A stretch of DNA of 64,000 nt, taken from Przewalskia tangutica (Eukaryota > Streptophyta > Magnoliopsida > Solanales > Solanaceae). This document shows, piece after piece, positions 1 through 10,466 of the stretch. Made by a program: the position numbers and the translations under genes. The stretch spans positions 73,737,093 to 73,801,092 of the forward strand of contig CM056724.1 of assembly GCA_029844215.1 (NCBI GenBank). Reading direction: 5' to 3'. Each line of letters begins with the position of its first letter. Position 1 is the first letter of the stretch. The notes under the pieces were generated by a model. The model was not told the DNA's origin, did no database searches, and saw only the letters and a program-made list of their open reading frames with translations.

Positions 1-1108
1 CCAAAGCCTTCTCCCCCTCTTGGAAGCCCTAGCCGAAACACCCTCTCCCTCTAGCCTAGTGGCTTGGCCAAGTACCCCTTGGTAGAAAGTTGTCTTCCAA
101 GTATAGTTACTATTCCAAAATACCCTAGCCCCAAATCCCTTTTAGTATTTAAGTAGAAGTTGTTAGAAACTTCTAAGGGTTTCTTGAGCTATCTGAGCGT
201 GCAAATTAGAGCTAAACCTTGCTCGGATCGACATTTAACTTGGATAATTTTGGGCTTATCGAGGTAAATACTCTTGTTCTTCTATTGTAATTGGATATTA
301 CATATAAGAATAGTTAAGACTTGAGTATAAGATATAGAAGGATATTAAAGAATAGAATTGAACTGTAATCAATAGAAGGGTATAACAGAAGAAGAATTAA
401 ATCAGACTTACATGTGATGTATTTATGAGACTTGGGTAGCTTGACTGCAGGGAAGTGCTGCCCAATTTTCCGTAGAATAGAGAACCCTCTCGCTTAGAAC
501 TTTATACAAAATAGTCTAGACGTTGATAGACGTATTTGACTATTATAGGTTGATACTCTGCGCGACATATTCGACTTGGCGGTGGATTTCACGAGAAGGT
601 ATGTGATTCTTCCTATACCTCGAGCATGATATTTTAAAATATATATATAGTACGGTAGACGTACGTGTGTTAACTGAACATGGTTTTACTTGACGTCTTT
701 TGACTTGAGTCTAAATAATAAGAATCTTGAAGTCTTTCAAAAGAATTATAAATCATTTTTGAAAGAAGAAGAATATTTGTTTTTTTAACAAAAAAAAAGG
801 CTTAAGAGTTATACTAGCTTTATGGGAAGTTAGGTATAACGACTTAAGAAAGTGAAAAGGAACAGTTTACTTATGTGTTTATGAAAGACTTGTATTGATT
901 TCTGGAAAGTATAATAAGATGGTTTGATGAGTAGACATATTATGATGCTATGTGTGTTAGTGTCATGTAACGTTTGTATAAGAGGGTATTCTTGTTGTGC
1001 TTATGTTGTTTAACGATAAGCTGTTATGTTAGTATTATATCACTCACCTCTTGACATGATACCGGGGGTTAAGCTGCCCTCCGATGCGGGGTAGACTCAG
1101 GCGGTCTG
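1..1108 (+). repeat. Outer LTR O, segment 1 (left end outside the window)
   Basis: Plus-strand Tekay-type LTR entered downstream of its TATA region. The first bases match the C-rich leader of the other LTRs, seen inverted near 34,300. It runs to 1108, where the left end of element N1 begins. The LTR resumes at 52153 and again at 62141, and the three pieces join in the order seen in the intact 2.4-kb LTRs. This is the oldest recognisable layer. No coding sequence is supported here. Confidence 0.9.
1104..1108. repeat. Target site duplication of N1, left copy (GTCTG)
   Basis: Five bases before the N1 5' LTR. The uninterrupted version, visible inverted near 28,915-28,950, reads through this point. 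The right copy after 52152 is distorted (CCGGGACC where GTCTGGGACC is expected), probably sequence error at CTG. Confidence 0.55.
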
Positions 1109-1517
1109 TGTTATACCCCGTATTTCCAGAGTATGTACGTGAGGGCGTACGTATAAAAGTTTAAACCTTAAGTTAGGCAAGGACCGAAAATATTTGTTCA
1201 CAACTATCGAAAAGAATCGTTTTTCGACGAAACGTTTTACAAAACTTGCGAAGGGAAAATTGCGGCTATGTCATTTATTATTTTTGCGGATTTTTCCGAG
1301 AGATGAAATATTTTGGACCAACGAGAGGGCGACACTTGTCACCCTCAAGTGGGCGGTCTTGATGGCCGATTGGTTGCACGTTTTGTGCCATGTCTTGTGG
1401 CCTATTCCATGGGTCAATGTTTGTGAGGGAATTGTGGAGTAGGGATAGGGGGCACTTGGGCAAATCTTGGCCCTCCACTTGCCCCCCACTTGGCTTGATC
1501 ATGGCCATTGGTTTCCC

Positions 1518-1525
1518 TATAAATA
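1518..1525 (+). promoter_or_regulatory. TATA box of N1 5' LTR
   Basis: TATAAATA about 410 bp into the LTR, followed by a C-rich leader. The same box occurs at the same place in nearly all LTRs here. It is now separated from the N1 body by the N2 and N6 insertions. Confidence 0.75.
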
Positions 1526-2720
1526 CCCCTTTGAAGACTTCTTCATCCACTCCACAAATCTCTAAGTCTTGAAATCCCTCTTCCTCCCTCTCTATGGTTT
1601 CGTCCAAGCCTTCCCCTCCCCTTTGAGAAGGCCCTCGCCGAGGTACACCCTCCTAGTGGTGTGGCCGAGACACACCCCCCCCCCCCCCCCTTTGCCTAGT
1701 GGTTCTCGTAAAAGACCCCCCCTCTTGGTAGAAAATACTCTCCAAGTATCGTTACTATACCAAATACCTTAGCCTTATACCTTGTAGTATTCCAAAGTTA
1801 CCTATATACGTACAGCCCGGAAATACTACCTTATGTCCTTTTATCTCAAACCGAAACCCTAAGGAAAATCTTCATAGCCGGTTGAAGTATTAAGTAGAAG
1901 TTGCGTAGAACTTCTAAGGGTTGTTTGGAGCGGGTTGAGCGCCTGCAGTGAGCTAAACGTTGCTCGGATCGACATTTAAACTGGATAATTATGGGCTTAT
2001 CGAGGTAAATATCTTGTCCCCTATTGTAATTAGAGTTTACATCTTGTTGAAGTATAAGAATTAAGTATAAGTTATATACAAGGAAGGTATATAAGAAGGA
2101 ATTGAATCAGTACTTACATAGATTTGTATTCTGATGAGACTTGTGAAGTTTGTGGTAGGGAAGTGCTGCCCAATTTTCCGTAGAATCTTGTATCTAGATT
2201 TATTCTACCGAGTAGTCTAGACATTGATGGACTTGTATAACCGTTATAGGTTGAAGTACTGCGAGTAGCATATTCTACTCGAAGGTGGAAAAGGCTAGCC
2301 GGATTACAGTACTTTGGAGCTATTTGCTAATAGTCGATAATCGTCGCGAGGTATGTGATTCTTCTTATCCTCTTGAGCATGATATTTTAAAAGAATATAT
2401 ATATAGTACGGTAGACGCATACGTGTTAATCCAGACGTAGTTTTACGGCAATGTCTTTTGACTTAAGCCTGAATAATAAGAATCTTGAAGTATTTCAAAA
2501 GAATTAAGAATCATTTTTGAAAGAAGAATAATACTTGGTTTTAAAAGCTTAAGAGTTATACTAGCTTTATGGGAAGTTAGGTATAACGACTTAAGAGAGA
2601 TAAAAATAATAGTTTATTGATTTTAGAAGTTAAGAGACTTGATCTTAAAAGATAAGAGACTTGACTTAATTGATTATTATGAATTTTGTTAAAAAGTGTG
2701 AAACCTCATTCGTGAGTAAT

Positions 2721-2725
2721 GAGTA
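2721..2725. repeat. Target site duplication of N2, left copy (GAGTA)
   Basis: GAGTA immediately precedes the N2 LTR and is repeated exactly at 34830-34834. Removing N2 plus one copy restores the N1 LTR sequence. Confidence 0.95.
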
Positions 2726-5110
2726 TGTCACGACCCGTTCCGGGGCCCGTGACTGGTGCCTTACCCGGGCACCCAAGTAGTCATACATCAGAGAAAATCA
2801 GCGGAATATAAAAACAAGACATGAAACAATGTAAATTGAGACACAATTTATCTGAGAAAGTCGCCTTTCGGCATATATATATAAACCAAAATCTGGCAGT
2901 TTACATCCCAACTGCATAATAGACTACGCACTATAAGGAAGTAAACAACTATGGCGGGACAGGGCCCCGCCATACCCTGAATATACAAAACTATCTACAC
3001 AACAGGGAGATCATACCAAAAAGTCGAGCCTCCGGAGAAGGTGGAGCTCCTGACACCAAAGCAAAAGATCCTAAGAATGCGGATCTAGCACCTGCTTTCC
3101 CTTACATGCGGCATGAACGCAGCCCCCCGAAGGAGGTCAGTACAACAGGTACTAAGTATGTGAAACTGTAAAGTACTTAAATGAAATCATATCATTTTAA
3201 AACCAATTTTACAAATATGCACGAAACAACCAATGTAACCGCACATAGTGCCACATCATAAACAAGAGCAACAATAGGTAAACTATAACAGGTCTTTTCT
3301 AGGCTGCGAATGATCGAAGCAGGGCCAATCGCCCATAGTATCATTATGCATGCCTAATCCTGGACTCCCGTAGTCCGCATAGGCCACCTAGGCCCGCATG
3401 AGGTATTCCTCGCATCGAGGGTAGCTACTCCCCGACATCGTCCTGGACTCGTAGTCCGCATGGCCACATAGACCGCATGAGGTATAACCCCGCACACTAA
3501 CCTGGAACTCTCGTAGCTCCGCATAGGTCCCCTGGACCCGCATGAGGTCGAATCATGGTCCTGCATCACCGAGTCTACCCCGTGACGGAGGCGACTTAAC
3601 CCCGTGATCATGTCAAGAGGTGAGTGATATAATACTAACGTAACCGCTTATCGTTAAACAACATAAGAACAACAAGAATACCCTCTTATACACGCATTAC
3701 AAGACACTAACACACATAGCATCATAATATGTCTACTCATCAAACCATCTTATTATACTTTCCAGAAATCAATACAAGTCTTTTATAAACGCATAAGTAA
3801 ACTGTTCCTTTTATCTGTCTTAAGTAGTTATACCTAACTTCCCATAAAGCTAGTATAACTCTTAAGCTTTTTGTTTTAAAAACAATATCCTTCTTCTTTC
3901 AAAAATGATTTATAATTCTTTTGAAAGACTTCAAGATTCTTATTATTCAGGCTTAAGTCAAAAGACATTGCAGTAAAACTACGTTCAGTTAACACACGTA
4001 CGTCTACCGTACTATATATATATATTTTAAAAATATCATGCTCAAGAGTATAGGAAGAATCACATACCTTCTCGGCGAAATCCACCTGCCAAGTCGAATA
4101 TGTCGCGCGCAGAGTATCGACCTATAATAGTCAAATACGTCTATCAACGTCTAGACTACTCTGTAGAAAGTTCTAAGCAGAGGGTTCTCTATTCTACGGA
4201 AAATTGGGCAGCACTTCCCTACCCGTCAAGCTACCCAAGTTCATCAGAAATACAAATTCTATGTAAGTACAGTTTAATTCTTCTTCTGTTATACCATTCT
4301 ACTGTGATTACAGTTCAATTCTATTCTTTAATATCCTTCTATAACTTATACTCAAGTATTAACTATTCTTATATGTAATATCCAATTACAATAGAAGGAC
4401 AAGAGTATTTACCTCGATAAGCCCAAAATTATCCAAGTTATATATCGATCCTGAGCAAGGTTTAGCTCCTAATTTGCACGCTCCGATAGCTCCAATAACC
4501 CTTAGAAGTTTCTAACAACTTCTACTTAAATACTAAAAGGGATTTGGGGCTAGGGTATTTTGGAATAGTAACTATACTTGGAAGACAACTTTCTACTTGG
4601 GGAGGTACTGCCAAGCCACTAGGCTAGAGGGGAGAGGGTGTTTCGCCAGGGGCTTCCAAGAGGGGAAGTTTTGAGACTTGGAAGAATGATTTGTGGATGA
4701 AGAGTTCATCAACTCCGGGGGTATTTATAGGGCTTTCAAGGGCTAAGATGAGGGCAAGTGAAGGGCAAGTGGATGCGGGATTTGCACAAGTTCCCTAGCC
4801 CTACTCCACAATTCACTCACAAAACATTGACCCATGGTTTAAGCCTCAATTTCATGCCAACCGTGGCCTCCTTGCCGTCCAACGAGGTGACAAGTGTCAC
4901 CCTCTCGTTGGTCCAAAATGTTTCATCTCTAAAAATCCGCAAAAATAATAAATGACATAGCCGTAATTTTCCTACGCAAGTTTTGTAAAACGTTTCGTGA
5001 AAAACCATTCGTTTCGTGAGTTGTGCCCAAATTTCGCCCATAGTGCCTTTCTTAAGGCTAAACTTTTGACGCACGCCTACGTACATACTCTGAAAATACA
5101 GGGTATAACA
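2726..5110 (-). repeat. N2 3' LTR (type A, 2.4 kb)
   Basis: Reads TGTCACGACCC at the left and GGGTATAACA at the right, so the LTR is on the minus strand. It is adjacent to the PPT (5111-5123), which makes it the 3' LTR. Its partner is at 32422-34829, with 2385 against 2408 bp. Many pair differences are of the AACTGC/AATCGC kind. Confidence 0.95.
4722..4729 (-). promoter_or_regulatory. TATA box of N2 3' LTR
   Basis: TATTTATA on the plus strand is TATAAATA on the coding strand, at the conserved LTR position and followed by the C-rich leader. Confidence 0.7.
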
Positions 5111-5123
5111 TTCTCCCTTCCTT
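5111..5123 (-). other. Polypurine tract of N2
   Basis: On the minus strand this is AAGGAAGGGAGAA, directly abutting the 3' LTR. It matches the AAGGAGGGGAGAA tract of N1, N3 and N4. Confidence 0.9.
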
Positions 5124-5126
5124 AGA

Positions 5127-5145
5127 AACATTCGTCCCGAATGTT
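5127..5145 (-). other. Conserved pre-PPT hairpin of N2
   Basis: AACATTCG and CGAATGTT flank a 3-nt loop, giving a perfect 8-bp stem just upstream of the PPT in the transcript. Both element types have it. Confidence 0.75.
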
Positions 5146-5248
5146 CCTTCCCAAGACAGATAACGATAAGGTTTCTCATAACTTAAACAGTTTGCAAATG
5201 CCACACATGACCACAATACAACACTTAAGCAAAAATGACAATGGAAAT

Positions 5249-5458
5249 TTACAAGTAGGAAAGTGAGTTACCTGGAGGTGTGGGGAATAGGTGAGGATAC
5301 CTCTGCCTCATGTCCTCTTCAGCTTCCCACGTCATCTCCTCCCTGAGCTCGTTCCGCCACAAGACTTTGACGGAAGCCACGTCCTTGGTCCGCAGACGCC
5401 TAACCTGACGATCGATTATCGCTATGGGAATCTCCTCATACGATAACCCCTCGGTCAC
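5249..5458 (-). pseudogene. pol: N2 pol: C-terminal chromodomain
   Basis: The 69-residue C-terminal piece of integrase carries a chromodomain of the plant chromovirus kind. It shows EIPIAIIDRQVRRLRTKD, then VKVLWRN and WEAEEDMRQRYPHLF. Family knowledge says such domains steer integration to heterochromatin, which fits the nested setting. The frame is the same as the integrase tail at 5459-5686, from which it is cut off by one TAG. The corresponding codon in N7 is CAG. The natural end is the TAA at 5249-5251. The domain is confident; function is doubtful because of the upstream stop. Confidence 0.88.
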
Positions 5459-5686
5459 CTAGACATCGTCAATCGGGTGCACTCTTGATGGATCCCCGAT
5501 ACATCTCCTCAGCATAGAAATATGAAAAACCGGATGCACTGCCTCCAGATCGGACGACAGATCCAACTCATAGGCAACCTTGCCTACCCTGCGGACAATC
5601 TGATACGCCCGATGTACCTGGCCGAGTTTCCTTTCTTCCCGAATATCATCACACCCTTCATGGGTGACACCTTCAGGAAAACCCAA
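5459..5686 (-). pseudogene. pol: N2 pol: integrase C-terminal (GPY/F-type) tail
   Basis: A 75-residue stretch with QIVRRVGKVAYELDL, HPVFHISMLRR and IGDPSRVHPIDDV, the module that links the integrase core to the chromodomain in chromoviruses. The GPY/F motif is blurred (RAYQIV). It ends at an in-frame TAG (5459-5461) that separates it from the chromodomain in the same frame. A C-to-T change at a CAG would create this stop. Confidence 0.85.
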
Positions 5687-5869
5687 TCATCAACCTCGAA
5701 CTCCAGATGCCAACGACGATGATCTGCATATGACTTTTGTCGACTTCAGCCGCCAAGAACCGCCTCGGATAAGCTTCACCTTATCCATCGCTTTGCACCA
5801 AATCGTCCTACTAATCGCACTCGCCTACATCAAACCAGCCTATCGGGGACCAGCACTTCCTCCCATATA

Positions 5870-6485
5870 AGGCCTCAAAAGTCGCCATCTGAATACTAGA
5901 GTGGTAGCTATTATTATACGCAAACTCAACTAGAGTCAAATGATTCTCCCGCTACTCGAAGTCAATAACACAGCTCGCAAAGATATCCTCAAGAGTGCGG
6001 ATAGCGCCACCGCCCTTCGCATGCGTGGATGGAATGCGACTGTGCTCACTGCGTCCCTAAACCCTTACGAAAGACCTCCGGAAGTTAGCCAGAACCGGGC
6101 TCCTGCATGCGATATGATCGAAATAGGGACTCCATGCGATCGACGATCTCTCGGATGTAAAGTCCGCATAATCCTCAGCCGAAAAAGTCGTCCTGACGGG
6201 AAGAAAGTGGGCTGATTTCGTCAGCCTGTCGACGATAACCCATATAGAATCATGTCTCCTCTGAGTGCGAGGTAATCCTGTGATAAAGTCCATGTTGATC
6301 ACCTCTCACTTCCAGGTCGGGATCTCAATCGTCTGCAACAAACCACCAAGCCTCTAGTGATCTATCTTCACCTGCTGACAACACGGGCACTGAGCTACAA
6401 ACTCTGCAACGTCCCTCTTCAGGCCATCCCACCAATACACAGATCTAATGTCGTGGTACATCTTGGTCGACCCTGGATGGATAGA
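5870..6485 (-). pseudogene. pol: N2 pol: integrase zinc finger and catalytic core
   Basis: The HHCC zinc-binding part is at 6357-6485, with SIHPGSTKMYHDIR, VYWWDGLK and AQCPCCQ all in one frame. The core begins at 6057-6302 with MDFITGLPRTQRRHDSIWVI, containing the first catalytic Asp, and SAHFLPV. The rest of the core at 5870-6056 is recognisable from DNA similarity to N6 and N7, but frames switch several times. The role is insertion of the cDNA into host DNA. Integrase identity is certain; an intact DDE triad cannot be shown. Confidence 0.85.
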
Positions 6486-6723
6486 GTAACGCCACCGTGT
6501 GCTTCCCTAGAACTCCGCCGCCAAGTCCCGCAATATCTGGAACACACAACCTACCTCAAACCTTAGCACCCCATCAGGTGCTACCTCAAAAGGACCCTTC
6601 CCCTCACGAAGAGTCGTATCACGGTACCGTGTCAAAACTGGATCCTCAAACTGTTGCCTCTTCACCTCCTCGACGATGGAAGACTCGGCAACCTCTCGAA
6701 CTCGAACCCCACTGCTATAAGAA

Positions 6724-7295
6724 TCAATCGCCGACTCGAAGGCTCGCTAATCGTGTAACTTCGCACCATGCCCCTCCTCTCTGGCTGCACATCTGAGAGA
6801 CCCCCATCGACCTACGGTTAAGAGCATCTGCCACAACATTGGCCTTCCCCGGGTGGTACAGGATGTCGACATCGTAATCCTTGAGCAACTCTAACCACCG
6901 TCTCTGTCGTAAGTTCAGCTCTCTCTGACTGAAGATATACTGGAGGCTCTTGTGGTCTGTATAAATATCCACATGAACCCCATACAAATAGTGCCTCCAG
7001 ATCTTCAAGGCGTGAATCACCGCTGCCAACTCCAAATCATGGGTGGGTAGTTCCTCCTACGCTTCTTAAGTTGTCCGGATGCGACGCTTATAACCTTGCC
7101 CCGCTGCATCAACACACATCCCAACCCGATGCCCGACGATCACAATACACGACATAGCCGTCGACCTCCGAAGAGTAAGAACGGGCGGTCGCGCCTCTCC
7201 TTCAAGAATCGAAACCCCGCTCACACGCATCACCCATCGAAACTTAGTTGCCTTACGAGTCACCTAGTCAATGGTGCAGAGATAGAAGCAAACTT
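6724..7295 (-). pseudogene. pol: N2 pol: RNase H domain
   Basis: The 103-residue ORF at 6724-7035 has MELAAVIHALKIWRHYLYG, YTDHKSLQYIF and YHPGKANVVADALNRRS, typical of the Ty3/gypsy RNase H C-terminal half. The upstream part at 7036-7295 is in other frames and joins the RT. The domain degrades RNA in the RNA-DNA hybrid. Frameshifts near 7036-7066 break it as read. Confidence 0.88.
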
Positions 7296-8132
7296 CTACG
7301 AACCGCCGATAGTAACTGCAAGGCCCGTAAAGTCGCGCACCTGCCGAGTAGTAGGTCTAGGCCAAGTCCTGACTACCTCGATCTTGGCAGTATCCACCCG
7401 AATACCATCGGCCCCGACAATATGCCCAAGAAAAGCCACCGAAGCCAACCAAAACTCACATTTGGAAAACTTGGCGTATAACTGCTGGTCCTGGAGAACT
7501 CTTAGCACAGTCCTCAAATGCTCTGCATGTTCCTGCTCTGAGCGGGAATAAACCAAGATGTCATCGATGAACACTATCACAAACGTGTCCAAAAATGGCT
7601 TGAACACTCGGTTCATCAGATCCATAAATACCACGAGCATTGGTCAACCGAAAGACATAACCTCAACTCATAATGCCCGCATCGTCCGAATGCACCCTGT
7701 GGACATCCGTCTCTCTGACTCGCACCTGATGATAGCCCGAACGCAGATCAATCTTGGAAAAACATATCGCACCCTGCAACTGATCGAAAAATCATCAATC
7801 CCGGAAGGGGTATTCGTTCTTAATGGTCACCTTGTTCGGGCCGTAATCAACAAACATGCGCGGCCCCGCCCTTCTTCTTCACGAACAATACCGGCTTCCC
7901 GGGAGAAACACTAGGCACGATGAAGCCCTTCTCCAAAGAAATCTCTCACCGGTCCTTCAACTCTCTCAACTTGGTGTGTCATTACGTATGGCGGAATGGA
8001 AATAGCCGAGTGTCCGCAAAGACATCGATACAAAACTCAATCTCCTCTCATGAGGGATACCGAGGTCGTCGAAACACATCCGGGAACTCTCGACTATCGA
8101 ACCGATGAAAAATCTGGTACCGCACCTCGTTA
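7296..8132 (-). pseudogene. pol: N2 pol: reverse transcriptase
   Basis: The 114-residue ORF at 7296-7640 holds the catalytic box FIDDILVYSR, with FIDD at 7560-7571, followed by LYAKFSKCEFW and LGHIVGADGIRVD. These are RT motifs of the Ty3/gypsy class. The N-terminal half at 7641-8132 is recognisable only in pieces, because short indels move the frame. It lies between protease and RNase H, as in all chromoviruses. Confidence 0.88.
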
Positions 8133-8696
8133 TCAAACACCGAATGAGATGGTAGATATACCCTTCTGCACTATCTTCCTAGCCTTGAGGTAGGAAATAA
8201 ACCTACCCCTCGGCGATACAGTGTTCCCCTCCCACTCAACAACCGGCTCCTCAGGAAACTGGAACCGTACCACTCTCTCCCTGCAGTCTACATTGGCGTA
8301 GCAAGACGCTAGCCAATCCATACCCATGATCACATCGAAATCAGTCATATCCAACTCTATCAAGTCGGCTAGGGTCTGACGACTGCATATGGTCACTGGA
8401 CAAGCCCTATATACCCGCCGAGCTACCACCGAATCACCCACTGGCGTAGCTACCTCGAAAGGGTCTATGGACTCAGGCTCTATCCCTATCCTCTTAGCAA
8501 TATGGGGAGATATATAGGACAGAGTAGAACCCGGATCTATCAAGGCATACACGTCACAACATGAAACTGATAAAGTACCTGCGACGACATCAGGTGAGGC
8601 CTCCCGTCCCGCTACCGACAGGCATAAATGCGATTCGAGGACCGCTAGAATCGACCCGTGCACGACTTCGCCGCGACTGCCGCCCATGAGTACCAC
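8133..8696 (-). CDS. pol: N2 pol: aspartic protease and protease-RT linker
   Basis: An uninterrupted 187-residue stretch, the best coding piece in the window. The retroviral-type protease active site is LIDPGST (catalytic Asp encoded near 8535-8537), followed by LSYISPHIAKRIGI. The flap and C-terminal region has FDVIMGMDWLASCYANVDC and RGRFISYLKARK. The protease cleaves the gag-pol polyprotein. Upstream it runs towards the gag zinc knuckle at 8781-8816; downstream the frame is lost before the RT. The start Met is not meaningful, since this is part of a polyprotein. Confidence 0.88.
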   Translation of the reverse strand: MVLMGGSRGEVVHGSILAVLESHLCLSVAGREASPDVVAGTLSVSCCDVYALIDPGSTLSYISPHIAKRIGIEPESIDPFEVATPVGDSVVARRVYRACPVTICSRQTLADLIELDMTDFDVIMGMDWLASCYANVDCRERVVRFQFPEEPVVEWEGNTVSPRGRFISYLKARKIVQKGISTISFGV

Positions 8697-9016
8697 GCCT
8701 CCGGGCGAGTAATCAGAGGAGACGAAGACCCGACGAAAGAACCTTTAGGTCGACCCTACCACCGCGCCGCTCCTAGTCGGACAAGCCGCAAAGTGGCCTG
8801 CTGCCACAGTGTAGCAACCTCCGGCAAGTAGGACCACAACTCCGAGATGGGATCTACCGTGACGCCACACCGGTGGGTGGTGGTCTCGATCGTTAGCACC
8901 TCGCGCTACTCGGATGTCAAGTCCGGGCCCCGACACGCCTGAATACTCGGTTGTCTTTGAAGATGGAGCAGAGTGCTCGAGTGGTTGTGGTGCAAATCTA
9001 GATCGCCGGCTGAGGC
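8697..9016 (-). pseudogene. gag: N2 gag: 3' part with degraded zinc knuckle
   Basis: On the minus strand, 8781-8816 reads CYTVAAGHFAAC. This is a CCHC knuckle shortened by two residues and missing the second Cys, consistent with small losses in the read. The segment ends at 9016, where N3 inserted; the gag N-terminal part resumes at 31348. Gag forms the particle and the knuckle binds RNA. Confidence 0.75.
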
Positions 9017-10037
9017 TGTCACGACCCGAACCTGGGCCCGTGACTGGTGCCTTACCCCGGGCACCCTAGTGATACAACATCAGAGTAATCAGCGAAACAT
9101 AAAACACAATACATGATACAATGTAAAGAAGACACATGTTTATCTGAAGAAAAGTGGCCTCTCGGCATATCTATAAATAACAACTCTTTCAAAATGAACA
9201 GTTTAATCCTTTTTACAAACCCTGCCCACAAGATTACTGCACTTACGAATGATATGACAACAACGACGGACAGGGCCGCCATACCCTCGAATGTAAGCAC
9301 CTACAACAACAGGGACTATACCAAGATAAGCCTCCGAGAAACGGAGCTTTCCCAAACGCTGAATCGTGACCTAAGAGCGAGGATCAACGATCGGTGTACC
9401 TCAACTGCGGATGAACGCAGCCCGGGCGAGGTCGCAACAGTACCAAGTATGTGAAAGAAAATATCGTAAATGAAATCATAATAGTCTATAAAGCGGGAGA
9501 CATGTATGATAACCAAACTACGATTCACAATAAATAGGCAAATATGTCAAGTCGAGGACTCACGCCTCAAAATCATCACTCAAATGTAATTATGGGTCTC
9601 ACGCCATAACATCAATCATGCGTGGAATACCTTCCTCACCGCCAGCTTTATGATATAAAAGAACCAAGAAATACACATGAACACCAGTGTCCCACTGTGT
9701 CCTAATAAAGCGATGCAGGTAAGTACGAAGGCATAACCGACTACTAACACCTACGATTTATGTGGTCATAAATCGTATCATGATATCTGCCTGCACCGCC
9801 ACATGATCAAAGCCGGTCACTCGCGCGCAGATCAAATGCGGCCTAGCCCCGAACTCTCCGTAGCTCGCATAGGCCAACCTCATAGGCCCGCATGAGGTAT
9901 TCTCGCATCGAGGGTAGCTACTCCCAAGATCGCCCCGACTCGCAGTCCGCATGGCCATAAAGACCGCATGACCACAAGGGCCGCAAACTAACCTGGAAAT
10001 CCCGTAGTTCCGCATGGATCCCTTGGACCCGCATGAG
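9017..10037 (-). repeat. N3 3' LTR, segment 1
   Basis: Starts TGTCACGACCC inside the N2 gag. It is interrupted by N4 at 10037, continues at 19075-20154 and finishes at 23754-25189. The sum is about 3.53 kb against 3.47 kb for the 5' LTR at 27875-31347. Confidence 0.93.
10033..10037. repeat. Target site duplication of N4, left copy (ATGAG)
   Basis: ATGAG here and at 19075-19079 flank N4 exactly. Confidence 0.95.
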
Positions 10038-10458
10038 TGTTATACCCCGTATTTCCAGAGTATGTACGTGAGCGCGTACGTATTATAATTTGAGCCTTAA
10101 AGTTAGGCAAGTTTCGAATTTGTGCATAACTACCTAAAGGAGTCGTTGACTAAAGCGTTTCCACTTTTCGTAGGGAAAATTCCGCTATGTCATTAATAAT
10201 TTTTATGATTTTTCCGAGAGACGAAACATTTTGGACCAACGAGAGGGCGACACTTGTCACCCTCTAATTGGAAGGAGTGGACGGACGAAATGGGCATAGT
10301 TGGCACGTTTTTTGTGCCTTCTCCTTAGTCAAGGAGTTGGTAGGATATTTTGTGTGGAAGATGAGAAAGTGGGACCCACAAACACATGGCTTAATCTTTA
10401 CCCTACACTTGCATGGCACTTGTCTTCATCTTGGCCATTGGTTGGCCTTCACTTGACC

Positions 10459-10466
10459 TATAAATA
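10459..10466 (+). promoter_or_regulatory. TATA box of N4 5' LTR
   Basis: TATAAATA followed by ccctctaag and a C-rich leader. It would drive transcription of the gag RNA. Confidence 0.75.

Larger units (their letters stand above)
1109..2725 (+). repeat. N1 5' LTR, segment 1 (type B LTR)
   Basis: Begins with TGTTATACCCCG, the LTR start used throughout the window. It is interrupted at 2725 by N2, continues at 34835, is interrupted again by N6 at 35533, and finishes at 45221-46285. The three parts total about 3.38 kb, matching the uninterrupted partner LTR at 48798-52152 (3.36 kb). It contains a 16-C run at 1675-1690 that is only 4 C in the partner. Confidence 0.93.

Noticed and set aside
3876..4085. 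69-codon ORF present identically at 33562-33771
   Set aside because: It lies in both LTRs of N2. Its repetition is due to the LTR pair, and it is low-complexity AT-rich sequence with no known domain.
5249..5458. Possible centromeric CRM-type element
   Set aside because: The C-terminus is a Tekay-type chromodomain with WEAEEDM and YPHLF, not a CR motif, and the LTRs are far longer than CRM LTRs.
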